Positions 21,642-29,049 of a DNA stretch of 46,797 nucleotides are shown here, piece after piece. Below the pieces are notes generated by a model. The model did no database searches. It was not told where the DNA came from and saw only the letters and a program-made list of their open reading frames with translations. Source of the stretch: Cytophagales bacterium (GTDB taxonomy: Bacteria; Bacteroidota; Bacteroidia; Cytophagales; Cyclobacteriaceae); the NCBI GenBank assembly GCA_024232835.1, contig JAAEPI010000342.1:1-46797 (forward strand), read 5' to 3'. How positions within the stretch are numbered: the first letter of the stretch is position 1; each line of letters begins with the position of its first letter. The position numbers were made by a program, and so were the translations under genes.

Positions 21642-23225
21642 ATGAGTAAGGAAAAACCAAAATCTACCAGCATAATAACCACAGCTAAAGAGAAGGAAGA
21701 ACGTCTGGCTTTGATGAATGCACAGGCACTTGAAGGAGGCGGAGCTGATCGAATAGAAAAGCAGCATGCCAAAGGAAAGCTAACTGCCAGAGAGAGAATA
21801 GACTTGCTGTTGGATAGAGACTCTTTCGAAGAAATTGGAAGGTTGGTTGTTCATAGATCCACAGATTTCGGGATGGAGAAGCAGCAATTTCTTGGTGATG
21901 GAGTAGTTACCGGTTATGGTACTATTGATGGCCGACCCGTGTATGTGTTTAGTCAGGATTTTACCGTTTTTGGGGGTTCCCTTTCCGAGACTTTTGCCGA
22001 GAAAATTGTCAAAATCATGGATATGGCCATGAAGAATGGAGCGCCTGTGATCGGACTGAATGACTCGGGAGGTGCCAGAATTCAGGAAGGTGTCATGTCA
22101 CTTGGTGGGTATGCCGACATTTTTTATAAAAACACGCTGGCCTCAGGTGTCGTACCTCAGATTTCGGCTATTCTTGGTCCATGTGCCGGTGGTGCCGTTT
22201 ATTCTCCAGCTATTACTGATTTCATTTTCATGGTGGAGAAGTCTAGTTACATGTTCGTGACGGGTCCTAACGTGGTAAAGACTGTAACTAATGAGGAGGT
22301 AACTAGCGAGGAATTGGGAGGGGCACAGGCACATGCATGCAAAAGTGGCGTAACACATTTTGCCAGTAAGAATGAAGCTGTGTGTATTCTCGAAATCAAA
22401 AAATTGTTAAGCTACATTCCTTCAAATTGTGAAGATGAGCCTCCAAGAGTGGAATATGAGATAGGAGATGAGGTTCGGACAGATTTGGATAGTCTAATGC
22501 CGAATAATCCGAATCATCCATACGACATGCATGAGGTGATTGATGGAATTATTGATTCAGCATCTTTTATGGAAGTGCATAAAGATTTTGCTGAAAATAT
22601 CATTTGTGGATTTGCTCGATTAGCAGGGCGGAGTATAGGAATTGTCGCTAACCAACCAATGAGCATGGCCGGAGTTCTGGACATTGATTCGAGCACCAAA
22701 GCTGGTCGATTCGTTCGCTTTTGTGACAGCTTCAATGTGCCACTTTTGGTTCTTGTGGACGTACCCGGATTCTTACCTGGTACGGATCAGGAGTGGAATG
22801 GAATCATTACCAATGGAGCCAAACTACTGTATGCATTTAGCGAAGCAACCGTTCCGAGGATTTCTGTAATTACCAGAAAGGCTTACGGAGGGGCGTACGA
22901 TGTGATGAACTCCAAACACATCGGTGCAGATATGAACTATGCTTGGCCCACAGCCGAAATTGCTGTGATGGGAGCCCAGGGAGCATCAGAAATTATTTTC
23001 AAAAAAGAGATTCAAGCGGCCAAGGATCTCAATGAAAAGCTTCAAGAGAAGATCGATGAGTATACAGAAAAATTCGCCAACCCCTATATAGCCGCCGGAC
23101 GAGGATTTATTGATGAGGTCATCATGCCACGAAATACTCGAAAAAAACTCATTCACGCTTTCGAAATGCTTGAGAATAAAGTGGATAAACTGCCAAGGAA
23201 AAAACACGGGAATATTCCGCTATAG
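21642..23225 (+). CDS. Acyl-CoA (propionyl-CoA) carboxylase beta subunit
   Basis: 527 aa carboxyltransferase. The N-terminal half has HAKGKLTARERIDLLLD, SQDFTVFGGSLSETFAEKI and NDSGGARIQEGV; the C-terminal half has VDVPGFLPGTDQEWNGII and RKAYGGAYDVMNSKH, which bind acyl-CoA and carboxybiotin. The set is typical of PccB/MmdA-type subunits. It transfers carboxyl from biotin to an acyl-CoA, most likely propionyl-CoA. The biotin carboxylase and carrier subunits are not next to it. The name pccB is plausible, but the substrate is inferred. Confidence 0.93.
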   Translation: MSKEKPKSTSIITTAKEKEERLALMNAQALEGGGADRIEKQHAKGKLTARERIDLLLDRDSFEEIGRLVVHRSTDFGMEKQQFLGDGVVTGYGTIDGRPVYVFSQDFTVFGGSLSETFAEKIVKIMDMAMKNGAPVIGLNDSGGARIQEGVMSLGGYADIFYKNTLASGVVPQISAILGPCAGGAVYSPAITDFIFMVEKSSYMFVTGPNVVKTVTNEEVTSEELGGAQAHACKSGVTHFASKNEAVCILEIKKLLSYIPSNCEDEPPRVEYEIGDEVRTDLDSLMPNNPNHPYDMHEVIDGIIDSASFMEVHKDFAENIICGFARLAGRSIGIVANQPMSMAGVLDIDSSTKAGRFVRFCDSFNVPLLVLVDVPGFLPGTDQEWNGIITNGAKLLYAFSEATVPRISVITRKAYGGAYDVMNSKHIGADMNYAWPTAEIAVMGAQGASEIIFKKEIQAAKDLNEKLQEKIDEYTEKFANPYIAAGRGFIDEVIMPRNTRKKLIHAFEMLENKVDKLPRKKHGNIPL

Positions 23226-23235
23226 GAGTGCTTCG

Positions 23236-23263
23236 AATTTTTCGATTGATGATTAATTCGATT
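23236..23263 (+). repeat. Left arm of inverted repeats around the four-helix-bundle gene
   Basis: Two adjacent segments, 23236-23250 (AATTTTTCGATTGAT) and 23251-23263 (GATTAATTCGATT), are matched in reverse complement and in nested order by 23726-23740 (13 of 15 bases) and 23704-23716 (12 of 13). The pairs bracket the 23328-23690 gene. This resembles the stem of an intervening-sequence element. Confidence 0.55.
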
Positions 23264-23327
23264 GGGGAATTAGTTAGAATTCGTTTTTAAATTGAAAAAT
23301 AGTAAATCCAGCACATCTAAAATCAAA

Positions 23328-23690
23328 ATGACTACTCAGGATTTAAAGGATAGAACTAAGAAATTTTCGATTTCGATAGCGAGGCTATGTGCGGAGATTT
23401 ACCCACGACCAATATTCAAGGCTTATGCAAGTCAATTAATTAGAGCATCAAGCTCTGTCGGAGCAAATTATAGAGCGGCATGTCGAGCGAAATCAGGAGC
23501 GGATTTTATAAATAAATTGAAAATTGTAGAGGAGGAATGTGATGAGTGCATGTTTTTTCTAGAAATTATTATGGAGTTAGATGCTGATAAGTTAGAAAGA
23601 ATCAAGCCCTTGCTGGATGAAGCAAATGAAATACTTTCTATTATTGTAGCTTCAATCGGAACGGCAAGACGAAATCGGAAATCCAACTAG
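23328..23690 (+). CDS. Four-helix-bundle protein (23S rRNA IVP family)
   Basis: 120 aa from the ATG at 23328 (MTTQDLKDRTKKFSIS); the longer ORF-track start is a TTG. The pattern FSISIARLCAEIYP, LIRASSSVGANYRAACRAKSGADFINKLKIVEEECDE, then two more helices, is the S23/IVP four-helix-bundle family. These proteins occur in 23S rRNA intervening sequences and as scattered single genes; a relative (Avd) is the accessory protein of diversity-generating retroelements. No reverse transcriptase or template repeat is nearby here. Molecular role unknown; nested inverted repeats flank it. Confidence 0.88.
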   Translation: MTTQDLKDRTKKFSISIARLCAEIYPRPIFKAYASQLIRASSSVGANYRAACRAKSGADFINKLKIVEEECDECMFFLEIIMELDADKLERIKPLLDEANEILSIIVASIGTARRNRKSN

Positions 23691-23703
23691 AGTAGAAGAC
23701 GAA

Positions 23704-23740
23704 AATCGAATCAATCTGCAATCGTATTAATCGAAAAAAT
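23704..23740 (+). repeat. Right arm of inverted repeats around the four-helix-bundle gene
   Basis: Contains AATCGAATCAATC (23704-23716) and ATTAATCGAAAAAAT (23726-23740), complementary to the two left-arm segments at 23251-23263 and 23236-23250. A 9-nt insertion separates the two segments on this side. Confidence 0.55.
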
Positions 23741-23747
23741 CAAAATC

Positions 23748-24815
23748 GTGGATAAAAAAAGCAAAAACTTTCTTTACAAATATCTCAATAATGCGGCTCC
23801 AACCGGCTTTGAGGTGGAGGGGCAAAAAATTTGGTTAGACTACATAAAACCTTACGTCGATGGTTACGAAGTTGACACATATGGTAGTGTCTATGGAGTG
23901 ATAAATCCAAAAGCAAAGTACAAAGTAGTAATTGAGGCGCATGCCGATGAGATCAGCTGGTTCGTGAACTACATCACCGACAAGGGATACATCTATGTGG
24001 TAAGAAATGGTGGATCAGATCATCAGATAGCGCCATCTATGCGGGTGAACTTACATACTAAAAAAGGACCTGTAAAGGGAATTTTTGGCTGGCCAGCTAT
24101 TCACGTAAGAAAGGAAAAAGAGGATACCCCGAAGATGAAAAATATCTGCATAGACGTAGGAGCTGAAACCAAGGAAGAGGTGGAGAAAATGGGCATCCAT
24201 GTGGGCACAGTTGCTACGTTTGAAGATGAGCTGATCGAATTAAACAAAAAATACGTAGTGGGGCGAGCACTGGATAATCGTGCCGGTGGCTTTATGATCG
24301 CTGAGGTGGTTAGGAGACTTTCAGAGAAGAAGGTCAAGCTACCATTTGGGCTTTATGTGGTGAATTCGGTACAGGAAGAGATCGGGCTGAGAGGAGCAGA
24401 AATGATGGCGAATAGAATTAAGCCAGATTTGGCAATTGTGACAGACGTGACACACGACACACAGTCTCCGATGTATGATAAGATAGCTAGCGGTGACATG
24501 ACAGCTGGAAAAGGACCAGCAGTAACCTATGGGCCTGCCGTACAGAATAATGTCAGGGATATGATTCTCGACGTAGCGAAGAATCATAAAATCCCCGTGC
24601 AGAAGATGGCTGTCTCGCGAACGACTGGGACAGACACAGATGCTTTTGCCTATTCGAATGCCGGTGTAGCCTCTGCCCTCATTTCTTTGCCTCTCAAGTA
24701 CATGCACACCACTGTGGAGATGGTGCACCATGACGACATAGAGAATGTGATCAAGCTAATCTACGAAACGGTGAAGCAGGTAAAAAACGGACAGGATTTT
24801 AGGTATTTGAAATAG
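23748..24815 (+). CDS. M42-family metallopeptidase (aminopeptidase)
   Basis: 355 aa with a GTG start at 23748, just after the repeat arm. M42 features in order: the metal His in IEAHADEISW, the bridging Asp in RALDNRAGG, the catalytic Glu pair in VNSVQEEIGLRGAEM, a metal Asp in VTDVTHDT and the final His in KYMHTTVEMVHHDDIE. The family forms large dodecameric cytosolic aminopeptidases (PepA/FrvX/TET type). A second possible start was not found upstream because the repeats occupy the leader. Confidence 0.93.
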   Translation: MDKKSKNFLYKYLNNAAPTGFEVEGQKIWLDYIKPYVDGYEVDTYGSVYGVINPKAKYKVVIEAHADEISWFVNYITDKGYIYVVRNGGSDHQIAPSMRVNLHTKKGPVKGIFGWPAIHVRKEKEDTPKMKNICIDVGAETKEEVEKMGIHVGTVATFEDELIELNKKYVVGRALDNRAGGFMIAEVVRRLSEKKVKLPFGLYVVNSVQEEIGLRGAEMMANRIKPDLAIVTDVTHDTQSPMYDKIASGDMTAGKGPAVTYGPAVQNNVRDMILDVAKNHKIPVQKMAVSRTTGTDTDAFAYSNAGVASALISLPLKYMHTTVEMVHHDDIENVIKLIYETVKQVKNGQDFRYLK

Positions 24816-25264
24816 GGAGCAGATACTTGTATTTCTCCTGGCTTACTCATGGAAGGGAGGGCATTCAATTACTTGGTTTGTCGATTGATATTATATCAAC
24901 ATGGCTAGCATTCAAAGTTCAATTTTTCATAACACTCAATAGTTTGTGCAGTCGGCCAGAGGAAACACTTAGCAAAAGAAAACGTGATAAAAGGTTTTTC
25001 AACTTCATTGCTACTTTCTTAATGCGAATCGTAACAAATGTTAAAAATAATGTTCGAAATTAGGCATTAAAAGTACGTTTACTTCAATTCTGAATTTCGC
25101 TAAGTCTCCCACTCAAACGCTAGCTTAGAGTAATTATTTTTTCGCCGAAAAAGAGGAAATTGAGGATAACGTTTAGTACATGAAAAGTAAACGATTTCGA
25201 AGTGCAAATCTTTCAACCTACAAGGAAACTTAATCGTGCCACAAACCTTGTTATTCCTACTACT
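24816..25264. other. Gene-free stretch
   Basis: 449 bp between convergent genes. The ORF at 24827-25063 on the track is not supported: non-ATG start, no recognisable motif and atypical composition. No terminator with a clear stem and T-run was found. A short CGCTAGCTTAGAG at about 25120 resembles the inner box of the cassette repeats further right, but without a partner arm. Confidence 0.6.
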
Positions 25265-26992
25265 TCACTTTTTTTTATATACATTATTGGTGGTAGTTTT
25301 TGTTTTCACTAAATACACACCTGAAATGAGGTTGGATAAATCAATGGCTACTTTTGATTCCATATTCTCGATGGTTACTGTTTGTTTAGTAACATCTTGC
25401 CCAAGAAGATTAAATATCTTGATTTGTTGTAATTCAAACCTATCCCCTTCAATGGTTATTTGATGATTTGTTGGATTAGGGTATATCTCAATAGCAGTTA
25501 TTGTTTGATTGAGGTTTACATCTACAACATCAGAATAACTGTACATACCGTCATAATCTGTTTGTTTTAATCGGTAATAGGATACTCCTAAGGATGGCTT
25601 ATCATCGACTGCTGAGTAACTCAGCAATGCCGTAGAATTTCCTGCTCCGTCAGTTCTAAGAATCTCATCCCAATCCACACCATCTATGGATCGCTCAATA
25701 GTGAAGTAATCATTATTCACCTCTGAAGCTGTTTGCCAATTTAATCGGACAAAATTTGCGTGGATGACCTCAGCATCAAAGGAGACAAGTTCAATGGGAA
25801 GAGGGTTTGAGCCTCCAACATCAGCAAGAATGAATTCGGCCCCTTGTAGTAGGAATGTTAGTTCTAGCGTATTTTCTGTTATGTCTAAAATGGCCGTCTC
25901 TTGACTCCATGTGACATCTGAATTGTCATTCCTTGTTGCCAACTCCAGGTCATCTTCATCTAAAATACCTGGATGTCCTTCATATTTATAAATAGCGGAA
26001 TAGATCAAGGCATCAAAACCACCGGATGAACCAAAGACCTTTGCTCCATAATAAGTAGTTGATGATAATTTAACCTGAGTGCCAGGAGGTGCTGTAATAT
26101 TGGGTTGTCCATCTACCCTATACAAATGTATGGATGTGGCCGTCTTTGCGGTAATGTCAATCGTCATGTGATCCCCATTCTCGTGCACAATATTTAAAAT
26201 GGGAGTGGCCGTGGAGACGGTATAGGCATGAACACTTGCATCCCCAATGGGAGCACCTGAGAGCACCCAGTCTGAGTCATCCATATTTGTTAGCGTACCA
26301 TCCGTAGATCCAGTTTCATCAATTAAGGTTGTTCCCGTAACTTCGTCCATCCTGTAATAATGAATTAAATTGGTTTCATTGCCTACCAATTTTTGACACA
26401 TGTAATCCCGAATCTCAGTTTGTGTCCTGGCTGTATTCCAAATTCTGAATTCATCCATTTTACCATTAAAACGACCCGAAGGAGGAAACTGTCCAATGAA
26501 GAATTCTGCGCTATTAGAGGGGGTTGTTGCCGGTATTGTCCCATAATAGGTTAATGGTTCTTGAACACCATTAACGTAAAGTTTTAAACGATTGCTATTT
26601 CCTGTTTGGGTTCCATCAAATACCATGCTTATAAACATCCATTCATCTAGAACTATTAGATCGGATGTCGAATAGCCGCCACTATGCACACCATTGCTCA
26701 TTACCAAAAGCAAATCATCATTATCTCCATCTCCTGATCCCCCAGTTGTAATGTTAATCCTATCAGATTGGACATTTTCCTTAGTTAGAATTCCTTTCCA
26801 ATCGCCGTAAGCACCTACACTTACCCATGTGGATATGGTAAGTTGAGAAATACCATCAATTCCATCAATACTCGAAGTGCTAATGTAATCATCCACCCCA
26901 TCAAATTCAATAGCATAACCAGAGCCAGGCTGGGCCTGGGATTTGATGTATAAGCTTAAAAGTAAACTCGCTATCAGGAATAGTTGTTTCAT
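25265..26992 (-). CDS. LamG-domain secreted protein with T9SS sorting tail
   Basis: 575 aa with a signal peptide (MKQLFLIASLLLSLYIKSQAQ). Residues about 25-205 are a concanavalin A-like LamG domain (YAIEFDGVDDYIS, LTISTWVSVG, KMDEFRIWNTARTQTEIRDYM). A beta-rich middle is followed by a fibronectin-like stretch that begins LPIELVSFDAEVIHANFVRLNWQT. The C-terminal tail IEIYPNPTNHQITIEG...GVYLVKTKT is a type A T9SS sorting domain. Likely a surface or secreted carbohydrate-binding or adhesive protein. Confidence 0.9.
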   Translation of the reverse strand: MKQLFLIASLLLSLYIKSQAQPGSGYAIEFDGVDDYISTSSIDGIDGISQLTISTWVSVGAYGDWKGILTKENVQSDRINITTGGSGDGDNDDLLLVMSNGVHSGGYSTSDLIVLDEWMFISMVFDGTQTGNSNRLKLYVNGVQEPLTYYGTIPATTPSNSAEFFIGQFPPSGRFNGKMDEFRIWNTARTQTEIRDYMCQKLVGNETNLIHYYRMDEVTGTTLIDETGSTDGTLTNMDDSDWVLSGAPIGDASVHAYTVSTATPILNIVHENGDHMTIDITAKTATSIHLYRVDGQPNITAPPGTQVKLSSTTYYGAKVFGSSGGFDALIYSAIYKYEGHPGILDEDDLELATRNDNSDVTWSQETAILDITENTLELTFLLQGAEFILADVGGSNPLPIELVSFDAEVIHANFVRLNWQTASEVNNDYFTIERSIDGVDWDEILRTDGAGNSTALLSYSAVDDKPSLGVSYYRLKQTDYDGMYSYSDVVDVNLNQTITAIEIYPNPTNHQITIEGDRFELQQIKIFNLLGQDVTKQTVTIENMESKVAIDLSNLISGVYLVKTKTTTNNVYKKK

Positions 26993-27014
26993 AAATTCAC
27001 GCGGTATGTGTATA

Positions 27015-27022
27015 CAAAAATA
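27015..27022 (-). promoter_or_regulatory. Promoter of the LamG protein gene
   Basis: On the minus strand TATTTTTG matches TANNTTTG and ends 22 bp before the ATG at 26992. A TTTG lies upstream, but with a 14-bp spacer rather than about 19. Confidence 0.5.
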
Positions 27023-27340
27023 AATAAAAGTTTTATCAAATGATAATGTTGGTACTACTTAATTTTGTGTAAGTAAGTTGTCTATAGTTTCAAAAAGAAT
27101 GAACAATGAAGATCACTATAAAATCCTATTGGAGTTTCATTCTAACTGGGGGATGACGCTATTGATTTAGAGCATTAATATTATTGATTCAGCCTTATAC
27201 ATTACTTGGCTTTTGCCTATACATGACTTGTCTGTGATAATACCGCCAAGAGCGGAAGAAGTAATCCAATAAGCAAAGTATTGCAAAACCCATGGAGCAT
27301 CCTCAGTTCGTTCAACAGTGTATTCATGTTTTGGCCTATC
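27023..27340. other. Intergenic remnant region left of the cassette array
   Basis: No convincing gene. A minus-strand open frame of 59 codons with a GTG start (27346-27167; contains HEYTVERTEDAPWVLQYFAYW) reads like protein sequence but matches no family I know. A plus-strand ATG near 27104 opens 23 codons. The region may be a decayed cassette whose outer palindrome arm has been lost. Confidence 0.35.
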
Positions 27341-27370
27341 GGCCACACGAATGCTTAGTTATTAGAGAGC
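27341..27370 (-). repeat. Half attC-like site at the left end of the array
   Basis: The minus-strand sequence after the lipoprotein stop reads GCTCTCTAATAAC, then a 4-nt TAAG, then CATTCGTGTGGCC. The TTAGAGAGC at 27362-27370 is the reverse complement of GCTCTCTAA at 27987-27995 upstream of the same gene. A GGCC-TATC-GGCC mini-palindrome adjoins it at 27333-27344. The opposite arm was not found, so the site looks truncated. Confidence 0.4.
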
Positions 27371-27982
27371 TTTATTCTCCAGTTTTTCCGATAGCAATAA
27401 GTTAAGTGTTATCGAGTGGTTCAGGTGAACTAGAAGTTTATATGTTTCTATAATTTCAAGACTTTGTTCAAGAGTTACTTCATCAAAATGATAATGTTCG
27501 AATGGCACGTCCACAAGTCTCGGATCTTGTGCCAGAAAGGAATTGTAAGGTATTATTAAAGGTATTCCGCTGTAGTTATTACCTAGCTCTCTTAATAGTT
27601 CAGAGTAATTAGTCAACCTTTCTTTTATGGTAGTCCCTCTGCCTTGGTTGAAAATTACATTTTTAACCGCATTAACTTCCGTCGGGTTAATAAAGTGATA
27701 ATAGTCATTTCGACCACCGGAGGCATCAACAAGCTGTTCAGTTACACCGTCTAAAAATTTGATAAGAGATTTGCTCTCAGAATTGAGGAAAGTGATTCTG
27801 TTGTCGATTGAATCGAGTTCGACTTTAGTTTTGATTTTTTCAAAAAGTTCCTCACTAAATTCCCAAGCTGAATAGGCCATTAAGCCATTCCTAATGTTTA
27901 ACGGTGTTTCAGGTTCGTTGGGATTCTTTTCAGAACATGAAATGGCGAGGATCAGGATGAAAATATAGTTTATCGTCTTCAT
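27362..27982 (-). CDS. Cassette lipoprotein with GldM-N-like domain
   Basis: 206 aa with a lipoprotein signal (MKTINYIFILILAISC, Cys at 16). The order of features resembles the N-terminal periplasmic domain of the gliding/T9SS protein GldM: a helix ending LIKFLDGVTEQLVDASGG, then TTIKERLTNYSELLREL, then VPFEHYHFDEVTLEQSLEIIETYKLLVHLNHSITLNLL. GldM itself is longer and has an N-terminal membrane helix, not a lipobox, so this would be a stand-alone relative. It has no operon partner. Its two ends carry the inverted 9-mer GCTCTCTAA/TTAGAGAGC. The family assignment is tentative; the gene itself is well supported. Confidence 0.65.
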   Translation of the reverse strand: MKTINYIFILILAISCSEKNPNEPETPLNIRNGLMAYSAWEFSEELFEKIKTKVELDSIDNRITFLNSESKSLIKFLDGVTEQLVDASGGRNDYYHFINPTEVNAVKNVIFNQGRGTTIKERLTNYSELLRELGNNYSGIPLIIPYNSFLAQDPRLVDVPFEHYHFDEVTLEQSLEIIETYKLLVHLNHSITLNLLLSEKLENKAL

Positions 27983-27986
27983 GTAT

Positions 27987-28108
27987 GCTCTCTAACGTCC
28001 AAATATGGCATGTGCCTCTGGACTTAATTAATTCTACTAAGGTATCGTTGGTGAATAGTAGTTTCAAATTTAATTATAGAGGCATTTGCTATATTGTTTG
28101 TTGTGGGG
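27987..28108 (-). repeat. attC-like palindrome 1 (122 bp)
   Basis: Left arm: CTCTAAC, 5-nt spacer GTCCA, then AATATGGCATGTGCCTCT (28002-28019). Right arm: AGAGGCATTTGCTATATT (28078-28095), 4-nt spacer GTTT, then GTTGTGGGG (28100-28108). The inner boxes pair at 15 of 18 positions. This is the shortest and best-paired copy. Its right outer box overlaps the 3' end of the small ORF at 28089-28247. Confidence 0.65.
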
Positions 28109-28247
28109 AGTTTCTTTCCCTCATCTTACGCAAATACGCTTTCATTTCTTCAAAAGTCATATCTTGCATTTCTTCATTCATTCGATCTCGAATTGCTCTT
28201 AATTTTTTTACCAAACCTTTTTCGGTCTTTACTTTTAAGTTATTCAT
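28089..28247 (-). CDS. Small partner ORF of the PIN toxin (candidate antitoxin)
   Basis: A 52-aa ORF not on the track, starting ATG at 28247 and overlapping the PIN stop by 8 nt (ATGAATAA). It encodes a charged helical protein (MNNLKVKTEKGLVKKLRAIRDRMNEEMQDMTFEEMKAYLRKM). The overlap and a small, charged helical product immediately next to a PIN-domain gene fit a type II antitoxin in toxin-first order. No known antitoxin family was recognised. Its last codons lie within the attC-like outer box. Confidence 0.6.
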   Translation of the reverse strand: MNNLKVKTEKGLVKKLRAIRDRMNEEMQDMTFEEMKAYLRKMRERNSPQQTI

Positions 28248-28698
28248 AAGTTCCAAGTTCTAAGGGTGAATAAATTTCTATCATTTTGTATCCCTGCTTC
28301 AAGTTCACAGAATTGTAGCCCCTAATTCTATCAATGTTAACAATATGTTTAAAGTTCCAACTTACCAAAATGTCAGCGTGACACAAGGTTGCCAGAGCAA
28401 TGTGCAAGCAGTCTGCGTAGCTCGTTTTCCCAACTACTTTTTCAGTGATATAAGTTTTAGCAAGTTGTTCAGCTTCTTGACTTACGTCAAATGATTTAAT
28501 CTGGTAGTTGGGGATTGAATTCAGCAAATTCCTCACACGTTCAGGAGCATTTTCGAGTTCAGCAGTTAGAACCTCTGATATTATCAACTCGATGTTCTCC
28601 CTAATAATTCGATCAAAAAAGTGTACAGTTGGTTCAGAAAATTCCTCGTCAAAGTATCCTCCAAAAACGGAGGTGTCCAAGTATGCGGATTTGATCAT
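28240..28698 (-). CDS. PIN-domain toxin-like ribonuclease
   Basis: 152 aa from the ATG at 28698 (MIKSAYLDTSVFGGYFDEEF); the track start is a TTG. The PIN acidic residues are visible: Asp in YLDTS, Glu in ISEVLTAELEN, Asp in TSYADCLHIALA and a late SWNFKHIVN segment (usually D or N). PIN toxins of VapC type cleave RNA. It overlaps a 52-aa candidate antitoxin downstream. It is carried between two attC-like palindromes, the usual location of toxin-antitoxin modules in cassette arrays. Confidence 0.85.
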   Translation of the reverse strand: MIKSAYLDTSVFGGYFDEEFSEPTVHFFDRIIRENIELIISEVLTAELENAPERVRNLLNSIPNYQIKSFDVSQEAEQLAKTYITEKVVGKTSYADCLHIALATLCHADILVSWNFKHIVNIDRIRGYNSVNLKQGYKMIEIYSPLELGTYE

Positions 28699-28747
28699 AT
28701 TCAAAGTTACACGAAATCCACGTCAGATGCCAGTGGCTCCAATTCCC

Positions 28748-29048
28748 CACAACGTCAAGCTCGCAGGTGTGCGCCCACCAGCCTGTAAAAAACACTAAAC
28801 TAGCGAAATCTTTAGATTCACGAGGGGTAGAGCGCATGGTTCTTCGCATGAGTAAACTGCCCAACCACCACAACTGTACCTACGAAGCACTGCATTCCAA
28901 AAGTCTAAGTCCAGAAAGAAAAAGCTGATCAACGAGCTGAACTTACAGAACCTGCCTGCCGGCATAGGCAGGTGGGTAGTGAAGCGGTTTGTTTCCTCAG
29001 GAGCTTGCAGAAACCACCATGGCACATGCCTGATCAGCGTCTGTTGTG
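28748..29048 (-). repeat. attC-like palindrome 2 (301 bp, with insertions)
   Basis: Left arm: CACAAC, spacer GTCAA, GCTCGCAG, GTGTGCGCC. Right arm: GGCACATGCC, CTGATCAGC, spacer GTCT, GTTGTG. The middle shares CACTAAACTAGCGAAA and AACTGCCCAACCACCACAAC with the 30305 copy. Two additions explain its larger size: about 48 nt between GCGAAA and AACTGCCC, and a 22-nt Gly-rich palindrome at 28951-28972. Confidence 0.65.
28951..28972. repeat. Short GC-rich palindrome inserted in palindrome 2
   Basis: CCTGCC-TGCCGGCAT-AGGCAGG: an inverted repeat with strikingly higher GC than its surroundings and absent from the two other long copies. It looks like a REP-like element that landed in the repeat body. 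Confidence 0.55.
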
Positions 29049-29049
29049 C

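Noticed and set aside
23328-23690. Possible diversity-generating retroelement accessory gene (Avd)
   Set aside because: No reverse transcriptase, template or variable repeat nearby; only the fold family is shared.
24827-25063. 78-aa ORF on the track
   Set aside because: Non-ATG start, no motif, no ribosome-binding or promoter signal; treated as chance.
25115-25135. CGCTAGCTTAGAG resembling the inner box of the cassette repeats
   Set aside because: No outer box or partner arm at the right distance; likely coincidence.
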